This document shows, piece by piece, positions 34,462 through 43,663 of a stretch of DNA of 64,000 bases. How positions within the stretch are numbered: position 1 is the stretch's first letter; each line of letters begins with the position of its first letter. The stretch comes from Pedobacter psychrodurus (GTDB taxonomy: Bacteria > Bacteroidota > Bacteroidia > Sphingobacteriales > Sphingobacteriaceae), in assembly GCF_004331735.1 (NCBI RefSeq), contig NZ_SJSO01000014.1, positions 62,001 through 126,000 on the forward strand, in the 5' to 3' direction. The translations under genes were made by a program, and so were the position numbers. The notes beneath the pieces are model-generated. The model was not told the DNA's origin and searched no databases. It worked only from the letters and a program-made list of their open reading frames with translations.

Positions 34462-36260
34462 TGAGCTGGCTATATTATCTACTCGAAGCAAATCTATACC
34501 TGATTTTATTTTATGGGTTTTATAGATTATTCCTCTACAAGGAAACCTTTTACAGATTAAACAGATATTATCTGATTTTCAGTTCGATACTGGCTTTCAT
34601 ACTTCCTCTTTTTCAGCTGGGTTTCTTAAAAGCACCTGTAATCGAACAGATTACGATAGCACCCACTACCGAAACGGTTGTTAGCCAGGTGATGATGACA
34701 GAAAATCTGCCACTGGAAAGTTATCAACCCAGTATCTTCACTATCGATAATACGATTATTGCGATTTATAGCCTGGTAACCATTGCATTTCTGTTTAAGA
34801 TGCTCTTTAACTTATCCAAAATTATCAGCATGCGTAAACTACCATTTGTTAATTTGGATAATGGAGTGAAACTAATTGATTTAAAGGATTCTAAAATAGC
34901 TTTTTCATTCTTCCACCTTCTATTTTTAGATCCACAGCTGGAAGAAAAAAACACCATACTAAAACATGAGCTTGTGCACATTAAACAAAAACACAGTTTG
35001 GATGTGCTGTTATTCGAAATCATTCAGATCATCAACTGGTTTAACCCAATCATTTATCTCGTTAAAAAAGACATTAAGTTAATTCACGAGTACCTGGCCG
35101 ATGAAGAAACAACAAAGTGCGATGTAGAAAAATATCATTATGCGATGTTTTTGATCCAAAATTCAACGGGTATCCAAAATCTAACCCTCACTAACCAAAT
35201 ATTCAGTTCATCAATATTAAAAAAACGAATTAACATGCTAAATCAAAAGAAATCACCACGTTGGGCGAGGCTCAAACTGCTATTGGTATTGCCCATCACT
35301 ATAGGAATATTGTGTATTTCTACTATGGCCTTTACAAAAGATTATGGATTTGTGGAGCTTGGCTCTTCCTTGAAATTACAAGCAACAAAACAAGATACAG
35401 TTAAGAAAGCATTCGAGAGTAATGATGGCATACATGTACCAAACCCTAATGAATTATATTTAGCCTTACGTACGGATCCTAAAAACAAAAAGTTAACTAC
35501 TTATACAAAAAAGTTAATACTGCTAAATGGTAGAGAAATAAAAGCTGGCACGAGTGGAGGCGTAAAAAAAATAAAACACATGATTAGGCTAAATCCAGCA
35601 ACTGCTAAGGCAAAATATGGTGAAAAAGGCAGTTACGGCGCTATTGAGATTTTCAGTTCAAATCCCGAAATCATAGGTACTCCACCGGAAGTAAAACTTC
35701 CTCTGGGCTCATCACAAAAAATTGTAATTTTACCACCCGCACCTCCAATTGGTGAGGATACAACCAAACGTAAAAAACTGAAGAAAATAAACAAAGTTGC
35801 AATAAAGACTAAAACGGTACAAGGCTACCCAACAGTGAATAAAAACAAAACAATCGAAATAAAGCCTATACCACAATCCAATAAAAATTTAAACGAAGTA
35901 ACCATTAAAGCTTACGAGAAAGCAAAGGGTGCAAAATCGGATAGTGACATAAAAGAAATTAAACTACAGGATAATAGCCCCACCAAAGAAAAAGGAACAA
36001 TCACATATGCGATTGTTGTTCACCAAGATAATTTAGACAAGGCTAAGAATGAAAAGCTCGTTGTTGATATACCTGAAGGCGCTACAGCAGAACTTACCAT
36101 TTTTAATGTAAAATACGACAAAGCGCTATATCAAAGTACCAATTACAAAAACGACTGGGACGCTAAAGAACTTTCCAACGGAAATTATCCATATAATTTT
36201 GCATTCGTTAAAAATGGAAAGCGAATTGGTGGAAAAACTGGCTACGTACAGATCAAATAA
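34458..36260 (+). CDS. BlaR1-like M56 metallopeptidase sensor
   Basis: 600 residues. Transmembrane helices near 4-24, 36-55, 95-120 and 273-292. The M56 zinc site HELVH (170-174) with HEYLADEE (from 210) lies in the cytoplasmic loop between helices three and four. After the last helix the periplasmic part has no penicillin-binding domain. Instead residues about 350-400 read like a TonB-receptor plug segment (LILLNGREI..., RLNPATAKAKYGEKGSYGAI), then a Lys-rich low-complexity linker, and residues about 543-600 resemble a CHU_C/gliding-type beta-sandwich end (YKNDWDAKELSNGNYPYNF, then GKTGYVQI). It should sense an envelope signal and inactivate the BlaI-like repressor. Confidence 0.87.
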   Translation: MMSWLYYLLEANLYLILFYGFYRLFLYKETFYRLNRYYLIFSSILAFILPLFQLGFLKAPVIEQITIAPTTETVVSQVMMTENLPLESYQPSIFTIDNTIIAIYSLVTIAFLFKMLFNLSKIISMRKLPFVNLDNGVKLIDLKDSKIAFSFFHLLFLDPQLEEKNTILKHELVHIKQKHSLDVLLFEIIQIINWFNPIIYLVKKDIKLIHEYLADEETTKCDVEKYHYAMFLIQNSTGIQNLTLTNQIFSSSILKKRINMLNQKKSPRWARLKLLLVLPITIGILCISTMAFTKDYGFVELGSSLKLQATKQDTVKKAFESNDGIHVPNPNELYLALRTDPKNKKLTTYTKKLILLNGREIKAGTSGGVKKIKHMIRLNPATAKAKYGEKGSYGAIEIFSSNPEIIGTPPEVKLPLGSSQKIVILPPAPPIGEDTTKRKKLKKINKVAIKTKTVQGYPTVNKNKTIEIKPIPQSNKNLNEVTIKAYEKAKGAKSDSDIKEIKLQDNSPTKEKGTITYAIVVHQDNLDKAKNEKLVVDIPEGATAELTIFNVKYDKALYQSTNYKNDWDAKELSNGNYPYNFAFVKNGKRIGGKTGYVQIK

Positions 36261-36896
36261 CTACTGTGGCACGTAAACCACGTATTTCGTTTCAAAAAAA
36301 TCTTCTTCAAAATATGCTGAAAGCGGATATAATTCTGCTTTCAGTTTTGATTCTTTGATCTCTTCAGCCAAATCCCCACCTTTTAGATATAAAATCCCAT
36401 TGGGAATGGCATTTAACGAATCCTTTTTAAATTTCCCCTGTATCCATGGGTAGAATTCTCCTAAACGGGTTACCGCTCTCGATACCACAAAGTTAAATTT
36501 CTCTTTAATCTGTTCTGCCCTTAAATGATCGGCCTTTAAATTTTCCAAACCCAACGCCGAAGCCACTTCTTTCACCACTTTAATCTTTTTCCCGATAGAA
36601 TCAACAAGATAAAACTCCGTTTCAGGAAACAAGATGGCCAGAGGAATGCCCGGAAAACCACCACCCGTACCTACATCTAAAACAGATTCTCCAGCTTTAA
36701 AATTACATACTTTAGCTATGCCTAAAGAGTGTAATACATGGCGTTCGTATAATTCTTCAATATCTTTTCTCGAAATTACATTAATCTGTGCATTCCAAAA
36801 GCTATATAAATCGAACAATTGCGAAAATTGAGCAATCTGTTTTTCATTTAAGTCAGGGAAATATTTAAAAACGATATCGGGCTTTATATCAAGCAT
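36261..36896 (-). CDS. rsmG: 16S rRNA (guanine527-N7)-methyltransferase RsmG
   Basis: 211 residues, normal for RsmG (GidB). SAM site: VLDVGTGGGFPGIPLAILFP (about 70-89), then YLVDSIGKKIKVV. RNA-side motifs VVSRAVTRLGEF are present. It methylates G527 of 16S rRNA in the decoding region; loss gives low-level streptomycin resistance in other bacteria. The stop codon directly abuts the end of the convergent M56 gene. It is the second gene after the glycosyltransferase gene, 26 bp downstream, in one leftward unit. Confidence 0.95.
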   Translation of the reverse strand: MLDIKPDIVFKYFPDLNEKQIAQFSQLFDLYSFWNAQINVISRKDIEELYERHVLHSLGIAKVCNFKAGESVLDVGTGGGFPGIPLAILFPETEFYLVDSIGKKIKVVKEVASALGLENLKADHLRAEQIKEKFNFVVSRAVTRLGEFYPWIQGKFKKDSLNAIPNGILYLKGGDLAEEIKESKLKAELYPLSAYFEEDFFETKYVVYVPQ

Positions 36897-36922
36897 ATTG
36901 TAATTACTAAAGGATTATTGAA

Positions 36923-38050
36923 TTATTTCCAGTTTACTTTTTTCTTACCAAATAAGGCTAAAAATCCGTTCAGGGTTAAAAACAGAAACAAAAGTATATC
37001 TAAAATCGGGAACCACCAACGCAAATCGCTATAGTTTAAGCGTTTCAGCAATTTTGGATAAATAAAGCATCTGATGATGATGCTTAACCCAAGAATCCCT
37101 AAGGCTATATATTGAGCCTCACGACTAAAAAACATACAAGCGGCAAAGAAAACATAAAACAGAAACTGAAACACAATCTGAAGGCTCAAAATGAATTTAT
37201 GCTTTGATTTATAGAGCTTTCCGGCCCCAAAATGACGTTTTTTCTGCTTAAGATAACCTCCCCAGGTATTATTAGGTTCGCTCCAAACATGGCTATCGCG
37301 ATGTAAACGGATTTCGGTATTGTATTTATTAGCATGTGCGTTTACAAATAAATCATCATCTCCAGATGGGATATGCATGTGCGCTGCAAAGCCTTTATTT
37401 TTGAAAAAAAGTGACTTTTTATAGGCCATATTGCGCCCAACGCCCATGTAGGGCATGCCTTTTAGCGCAAAAGACAAATAATTTACGGCTGTAAAAAAGG
37501 TTTCGAAGCGAATGAGTGCATTTAACAGACTTCTTTTCTTCATATACGGTGAATAACCCAAAACGATTTCAGTATTATCGTCGATAGGTTGCTGCATATC
37601 CATTAACCAATGCTCGGAAGCTGGTGTACAATCTGCATCAGTAAAAACCAACCAATCATACTTGGCAGCCTTTATGCCCATGGTTACAGCAAATTTCTTA
37701 CCTGCTATAAATTTATCGTTATCTAAAATCTTAACTACCCTCAGGTTGCGGTGTTTCTTCTCTAATTGTTCTAGAAATTCTTCTGTACCATCCCAAGAGC
37801 GATCGTTAACCACTACAATTTCGAATTCCGGATAATCCTGGCTTAATAATGTAGGCAGATACTGCTCTAAATTTACAATTTCATTTCGGGCACAAACAAT
37901 TACACTTAGCGGTTTTTGCGCTGATAACGGGATCTCCTCGATATTTACCTTAGCCAATTTCAAATGAACAAAAAGTACATAGTAAAGCTGAACCAAAAGG
38001 CAAAAAGCCAATATCGAGAGCAGAATAATTTCAAGCAGGGTTAATATCAC
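36923..38050 (-). CDS. GT2 family glycosyltransferase, membrane-bound
   Basis: 375 residues from the GTG at 38050. An ATG at 38140 is in frame but overlaps a good -7 box, so I prefer the later start; this is uncertain. N-terminal transmembrane helix, GT2 catalytic domain (about 45-270) with VIVCARNEIVNLEQYLP, VVNDRSWDGT, a DxD-like FTDADC, and GDDDLFVN. Three C-terminal transmembrane helices. The architecture fits polysaccharide or glycolipid synthases of the inner membrane. In a unit with rsmG. Confidence 0.85.
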   Translation of the reverse strand: MILTLLEIILLSILAFCLLVQLYYVLFVHLKLAKVNIEEIPLSAQKPLSVIVCARNEIVNLEQYLPTLLSQDYPEFEIVVVNDRSWDGTEEFLEQLEKKHRNLRVVKILDNDKFIAGKKFAVTMGIKAAKYDWLVFTDADCTPASEHWLMDMQQPIDDNTEIVLGYSPYMKKRSLLNALIRFETFFTAVNYLSFALKGMPYMGVGRNMAYKKSLFFKNKGFAAHMHIPSGDDDLFVNAHANKYNTEIRLHRDSHVWSEPNNTWGGYLKQKKRHFGAGKLYKSKHKFILSLQIVFQFLFYVFFAACMFFSREAQYIALGILGLSIIIRCFIYPKLLKRLNYSDLRWWFPILDILLFLFLTLNGFLALFGKKKVNWK

Positions 38051-38123
38051 GATGGTAAAATAAATAGGCGCAAATTTCTCATTTTTAATCTGTAAATCAC
38101 TTTTATGTGGATAAAAAATTAAA

Positions 38124-38131
38124 CAAAAATA
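38124..38131 (-). promoter_or_regulatory. -7 box (TATTTTTG) before the glycosyltransferase gene
   Basis: An exact TAnnTTTG on the minus strand, about 75 bp before the GTG start. It overlaps codons 3-6 counted from the ATG at 38140, which argues against that start. No clear -33 element. Confidence 0.45.
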
Positions 38132-38280
38132 TGCCCTCAATTTTTGCTATTTTTGGCAGATTTTCGACGAGAAAAAACACATATGAACGTCTACCATCAA
38201 AATAATAATTAGTTTTAATAAAACGTATTTTGATGGTGGTAAGCTCCATCTAATAATTGGAGAAAAATAAATAGAAACAG

Positions 38281-39411
38281 ATGAAATTTAGTTTACAGGC
38301 TAACGATCCACTATCTAAAGCCAGGGCTGGAACAGTAACAACTGCTCACGGCGAAATACAAACCCCTATTTTTATGCCTGTGGGCACTGCCGGAACGGTA
38401 AAAGCTGTACATCAGCGCGAACTTAAAGACGATATTGATGCTAAAATCATTCTAGGTAATACTTATCATTTATATTTAAGACCAGGATTAGACATCCTTG
38501 AAAAAGCTGGTGGATTACATAAATTTATTGGCTGGGACCGTCCAATTTTAACAGATAGCGGCGGCTACCAAGTGTACTCTTTAAGTAAAGTTCGTAAAAT
38601 TAAGGAAGAAGGTGTTACTTTTCATTCGCACATTGATGGATCAAAACACCTTTTCACCCCCGAATATGCAATGGATATTCAGCGCACTATTGGTGCTGAT
38701 ATTATCATGGCCTTTGACGAATGCACGCCATACCCTTGTGACTACACTTATGCAGCACAATCCATTAAAATGACACACCGTTGGTTAAAACGCTGTTGTG
38801 ACCGTTTTGATAGCACAGAACCTAAATACGGCTTCGATCAAACCCTTTTCCCTATTGTTCAGGGTTCGGTATATAAAGATTTGCGTATTAAATCAGCAGA
38901 ATTTATCGCCAGCATGAACCGTGAGGGCAATGCCATTGGTGGTTTATCTGTTGGTGAGCCAGCAGAAGAGATGTACGCCATGACAGAAGTGGTCTGCAAT
39001 ATATTACCAGAAGAAAAACCACGTTATTTAATGGGCGTTGGTACGCCGATCAATATTTTGGAGAATATTGCACTGGGTATCGACATGTTCGATTGTGTAA
39101 TGCCAACCAGAAATGCCAGAAACGGCATGCTTTTTACGAGAAATGGTATTATAAATATTAGAAACAAGAAATGGGAGAACGATTTTTCTCCATTAGATGC
39201 GGAGAGCGATCTTCACGCTGATTTAGTAACCAGTAAAGCATATTTAAGACATTTGGTACATAGCAAGGAGATGCTTGGCGCTCAAATTGCTACCTTACAT
39301 AATCTACATTTCTATCTTTGGCTGGTAAAACAGGCCAGGGAAAAGATCATTGCTGGTGAATTTTACGAGTGGAAAAACAAAATGGTTAAAATATTAGGCA
39401 ATAAGCTATAA
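38281..39411 (+). CDS. tgt: Queuine tRNA-ribosyltransferase (TGT)
   Basis: 376 residues. The enzyme exchanges guanine at the wobble position of tRNAs for the queuosine precursor preQ1. Barrel motifs present: ILTDSGGYQVYSL (Asp92), VQGSVYKDLR, IGGLSVGEP, GVGTPINILENIALG and the nucleophile region FDCVMPTRNAR (270-280). The zinc-binding stretch, CxCxxC in the E. coli enzyme, reads ESDLHADLVTSKAYL here (about 308-322), so all three Cys are gone; the following His is kept in TLHNLHFY. First gene of a run with an LptF/G permease (1-bp gap). Confidence 0.94.
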   Translation: MKFSLQANDPLSKARAGTVTTAHGEIQTPIFMPVGTAGTVKAVHQRELKDDIDAKIILGNTYHLYLRPGLDILEKAGGLHKFIGWDRPILTDSGGYQVYSLSKVRKIKEEGVTFHSHIDGSKHLFTPEYAMDIQRTIGADIIMAFDECTPYPCDYTYAAQSIKMTHRWLKRCCDRFDSTEPKYGFDQTLFPIVQGSVYKDLRIKSAEFIASMNREGNAIGGLSVGEPAEEMYAMTEVVCNILPEEKPRYLMGVGTPINILENIALGIDMFDCVMPTRNARNGMLFTRNGIINIRNKKWENDFSPLDAESDLHADLVTSKAYLRHLVHSKEMLGAQIATLHNLHFYLWLVKQAREKIIAGEFYEWKNKMVKILGNKL

Positions 39412-39412
39412 A

Positions 39413-40516
39413 ATGAGTCTGTTAAAGGGGAAGATAAAAATCATCGATCAATACATTATCGGGAAATACCTGGGTACATTTATTTATACCCTGGCCATTT
39501 TTGTGATCATTATTGTCGTGTTCGACTTATCGGAAAAGATGGATGATTTTATGAAAAGTGGCCTTAGTTTTTGGGGAATCCTCTCTAAATATTACGCAGG
39601 TTCAATTCCTTTTTATGTGAATATGCTTTCACCACTGATCAATTTTATTGCGGTGATTTTCTTTACTGCTAAAATGGCCGATCAGACTGAAATTGTACCA
39701 ATTTTAAGTGGTGGGGTAAGTTTTAACCGCTTTTTATTTCCTTATTTGGTATCGGCTACCATTATTTTCTCGGCTAACCTACTTTCTAATCTATATATTC
39801 TCCCTTATACCAACACCCTTAAAAATAGCTTTGAGAATACCTACGTAAAGCGTAATGATCCTTCTACCAAATCAAACATCCATATGAAACTGGATGACAA
39901 AACCTATATCTACATCGATAATTTCGACAACAAAACGAATTCAGGATATCGGTTTTCTTTGGATAATTTTAATGGGGATGTGCTCACTAAAAAGATCGTT
40001 GCAGAAAATATAAAATGGGATTCGCTTAAACGCAAATGGCAGCTAACCAACTACTCCATCCGTAAGATTGACGGCTTGAAAGAAACCATGATTTATGGCA
40101 ACGGGAAGTTAAAGGATACCATTTTGGATATGCGCCCTGATGATTTTTCGGCATATGATAACGTAGTGCAAAATTTAACCACAAAGGAACTCTCTGATAA
40201 AATTAGGAAAGAAAAAATACGAGGAACAGGCGTAATGAACGATCTTCAGTTTGAAAAATACAAACGTTACCTCCACCCGCTTTCTGCTTTCGTATTAACG
40301 CTTATAGGCGTAGCGCTATCATCGCGTAAAGTACGCGGAGGCGTCGGTGTATCATTAGGCATTGGAATCTTCATTAGCTTCGCTTATATCGTATTTAATC
40401 AGTTCACCCAGATGTTTTCTACTAAAGGTGGATTACCTCCTTTTGCTGCTGTTATTATGCCTACATTATTCTTTGGGTTATTAGGTTTTTACCTATTAAG
40501 AAAAGCACCAAAATAG
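39413..40516 (+). CDS. LptF/LptG family permease (YjgP/YjgQ)
   Basis: 367 residues. Six transmembrane segments: two or three near 15-120 and three near 285-365, with a periplasmic beta-jellyroll domain between (about 135-270). Pieces such as IDQYIIGKYLGTF near the start and LHPLSAFVLTLIGVALSSRKVRG agree with the family. LptF and LptG form the membrane part of the ABC exporter that lifts lipopolysaccharide to the outer membrane. Sequence alone does not tell F from G. It starts one base after the tgt stop codon. Confidence 0.9.
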   Translation: MSLLKGKIKIIDQYIIGKYLGTFIYTLAIFVIIIVVFDLSEKMDDFMKSGLSFWGILSKYYAGSIPFYVNMLSPLINFIAVIFFTAKMADQTEIVPILSGGVSFNRFLFPYLVSATIIFSANLLSNLYILPYTNTLKNSFENTYVKRNDPSTKSNIHMKLDDKTYIYIDNFDNKTNSGYRFSLDNFNGDVLTKKIVAENIKWDSLKRKWQLTNYSIRKIDGLKETMIYGNGKLKDTILDMRPDDFSAYDNVVQNLTTKELSDKIRKEKIRGTGVMNDLQFEKYKRYLHPLSAFVLTLIGVALSSRKVRGGVGVSLGIGIFISFAYIVFNQFTQMFSTKGGLPPFAAVIMPTLFFGLLGFYLLRKAPK

Positions 40517-40518
40517 CA

Positions 40519-41397
40519 ATGGAAGCTACCAAAAAGAATTTACTCATTCTTCATCTTACGGTGCTGGTTTGGGGCTTTACAGGCGTACTTGGTAAAGTAA
40601 TTTCTATCGATGCGGTACCTATGGTATGGTACCGGGTTTTAATTGCATCCACTACACTTTTCGCTTGGTTTTTAATTACCAAAAAGAATATTAAAATAAC
40701 CAAAAAACAGTTTTTCCAATTCTTTTTAACGGGAGGAATTGTAGCCATTCACTGGATATTTTTCTTTCATGCCATTAAAGTTTCTACGGTTTCGGTAACC
40801 TTGGTTTGCCTCTCTTCCTTTACTTTATTTACTGCAATTTTAGAACCGCTGATTAAAAAACAGCCGATACAAATGGGCGACATTCTGATCGGTTTACTGA
40901 TTATCCTAGGAATATATATGATCTTTAAATTTGAAGGCCAGTATACTTTAGGAATTATTTTTGGTTTACTGGCAGCAGTCGCATCCAGTCTTTTTTCAAC
41001 TATAAATTCTACATTGGTACAAAAAAGCGAACCTTCTATTATCAGTTTTTACGAGCTTGTTGGTGCACTTTTCTGGATCACTTTATACCGCTTATATGAT
41101 GGAACACTGTTGCACACAGCATTCAACTTAAGTGCTAAAAACTGGTTCTTTCTTATTCTTCTTGGCACACTTTGTACATCCGTTGCTTATGTAGCTGGTG
41201 TTGCGGTAATGAGAACTTTATCGGCTTTTAGAGTTGCATTAATCACCAATTTGGAACCTGTATACGGAATAGTATTAGCCTTCGTTTTCTTTCAAAGCAA
41301 AGAGCAAATGACAGGTGGATTTTATATTGGTGCAACCATTATCCTGGCCTCTATTTTTCTCTATCCGATCTATAAAAAGAGGAAGAATCAACTGTAA
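40519..41397 (+). CDS. EamA/DMT family transporter
   Basis: 292 residues with ten predicted hydrophobic segments and two EamA halves (about 5-140 and 150-288). The N-terminal segment ILHLTVLVWGFTGVLGKVIS and LEPVYGIVLAFVFF in the second half are typical of the drug/metabolite superfamily. Substrate unknown. It follows the permease gene by 2 bp, so it is the third gene of the tgt run. Confidence 0.9.
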   Translation: MEATKKNLLILHLTVLVWGFTGVLGKVISIDAVPMVWYRVLIASTTLFAWFLITKKNIKITKKQFFQFFLTGGIVAIHWIFFFHAIKVSTVSVTLVCLSSFTLFTAILEPLIKKQPIQMGDILIGLLIILGIYMIFKFEGQYTLGIIFGLLAAVASSLFSTINSTLVQKSEPSIISFYELVGALFWITLYRLYDGTLLHTAFNLSAKNWFFLILLGTLCTSVAYVAGVAVMRTLSAFRVALITNLEPVYGIVLAFVFFQSKEQMTGGFYIGATIILASIFLYPIYKKRKNQL

Positions 41398-43663
41398 AGA
41401 CAAACTATAGAAATTTAAATTTTCTTTAAAAATGACACCAACTGAATGAACGGCTTTAGTTGTACCTATTGCTGGTGGCTAATCCTTTCTAAACAGTGCA
41501 ATGCCTAAAATTCTCTCCATTAAATTGCCAGATAAAGATTAGGTAAAAGCGTAATGAGGAAGCTCATCAAAGCTAGTCAACACTACGTTTACATAGTATC
41601 ATAAAAACCTCCAGCTCGCCTTATATAGAGATTCAAAATCTTATAATTAAAAGCAGCGAACAACCATCCAAAAACATTAGGAATCTAATGCTTCAGAGAC
41701 AAGCTACGTAGCCAAGTTCAATCAAACCATCGGAACAAAAACGGGAGCTTCAAATGAGGAAAATTACAGCATAAAAAATGCAATCTATTGGGAAGTAAAA
41801 GACCAAAAATAAGCATTAGCACAAGCATGCAATCCCCCCGAAGGTTGAAAGTGCATGTACAAAAGTATACCAAAAGCAAGATGAATCGCCGTTCAAAATC
41901 GTTGAGCTGAATTAATATTCTTGGGTCAAAATTCACGAATCACCAGGGTGGAATTCCATTACCATCCATTGCGTATTTCAGCAAATAAAGAAAATACGTA
42001 ACCAAGCAATAGGATCATGGAGAGGCGAACAAAACCTAAATAAACAGCTTTAAATTCAATACTACAATATAAGTTCAAGACGCACCCCTTAAACTTGATA
42101 AACAAAGAATTTCATATAGAAAATGTTTAAGCGATCGTCAACTAAAAACCCTTAATTGAAGACCAGATTTGGAGTTAACAAAACAAAGATTCTGAATATA
42201 AAATTGATCAAAATATTTTTTATTTTAAATCAGAAATAGCAGCCAAAATGCAAACATTATCTAGGCTTATTATTAATTTATCTTGGCAAAAAATATGTCA
42301 ATAAAAAGTGCTGAAATCGAAGATACCAATTAGCAAAAATTTACAATTAAAACCATACAACAAACAGGCAGCTAAAGTGGTTAAAAATCTCACCAAAAAA
42401 ACTGACTTAAAGCAACGGAAAACAGGGATAAAACAACAAATAAAAGACCAAAATTTTCGTTTTAAATCCGCACCAAACATGAGGTATTACCTATATAAAT
42501 TCTATACAATTCTGAGTTGTCAAGTCACATAGAAACAAGATGGCTTGTCTAAAATCTATCAACATTCAGTTCAGGATAGTTTTTAACCACAATAAAAATC
42601 TGGCAAGGTAGCACAAAAAGATAAAGCATTTTATGGTTAATCAGCATAAAAATATCGGTAAAAATTACAATCAAAAACCTAATTTTCAACGTGATTTTCC
42701 CCATGCAACTGAGGAAAAGTAATCAATTTCGAATTTTCAGAGGGCAAAGCTTAAAGGCGTAAAAAACCCTATTTAAATGCCATTAGACACGCTTTTTAGC
42801 GCAAAAACAAAAATCACCATAAAGTGTACCGAAAACACCATTATTCACGAATATCGTCAGGAAATTGCATTATAAGGCCGAATTATTACAAAATTAAGGG
42901 TTCAAAACCACAAAAAAATATACAATTTCCACCGCTGAGATCAAATTTAAAGCAAGAAATCGAGGTAAAAACCAGACTTGAAGCTAGATTAAACCCACAA
43001 TTTATGGCAACATTACTGGCATTTCAACTCATCATATTCATCAAAAACTGATTAACAAAAGATAAGAGTAAGAAGAAACGTCTCCAAAATATCCCTCAAG
43101 CAATCGCTAAAAAAAAAGACATTTTGTCACAACAATCTAATCTCAAATATTAATAGCGATTTTAAATAATCAATTTACATCATACATTTCGTTTCAAAGT
43201 ATTACAGACAGAACGCAACTTTTTAAGCAGATTCTCGCATACTGAAAGTCAATTTTAAAGCAGGTAATCCTGACCAAAATGTTAATCATTCTTCCAGCAT
43301 TAAAAGCCAAAAAGTATCGGTGAGCATTACAAAATCCAGTTGCATTTTAAGTCATTACCGGAGCCTGTCCGGATTCTGAAAAACTATACAAAAATTTAAA
43401 AATGCAATAAAATTTTCGAAGAAAATCGATTAATAAGTGTAAATTAAATCAATAATGTTAATGCGATTAAAAATGTTGAATGAAGCTTAAATCAGCTATA
43501 AAATTCAATAAAAAGTAAAAGTAAAATCGACAAATACAGGATTTACATAAAATTCATTAATATTTAAAAATCAATAACTTAAATAATTTTATATAAATAA
43601 AATCTTTACAATAATCAACATTTGTAAATTTTAAAAAACTAAATATTTTAGCAAAGAATTTAG
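41398..43663 (+). other. 2.27-kb A-rich interval without recognisable genes
   Basis: The longest open frames in this interval are 60-75 codons and none has a clear family. The plus strand is markedly A-rich and G-poor; for example 42301-42360 has A32, C9, G6 and T13 by my count. None of the REP families seen elsewhere is here. The only stems I note are short, such as CCGGA/TCCGG at 43358-43372. Candidates are a decayed gene region or a long non-coding transcript. Neither is proven. Confidence 0.6.
42824..43051 (+). pseudogene. Possible remnant of a LytS-type histidine kinase
   Basis: A 75-codon frame whose second half, LKQEIEVKTRLEARLNPQFM, recalls the coiled coil and histidine box of PF06580 kinases (consensus near LKAQxNPHFxFNxLN), and which ends in IFIKN, like FILKN in relatives. 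The key His is Gln and the rest of the kinase cannot be traced. This could be chance resemblance in A-rich DNA. Confidence 0.2.

Noticed and set aside
34090..36260. Beta-lactam resistance operon
   Set aside because: BlaI and M56 genes are present, but there is no beta-lactamase or penicillin-binding protein here and the sensor lacks the penicillin-binding domain.
41398..43663. rRNA, tmRNA or a known large RNA
   Set aside because: I recognise no rRNA, tRNA-like or named ncRNA signature. The base composition is wrong for rRNA. A long novel RNA remains only a hypothesis.
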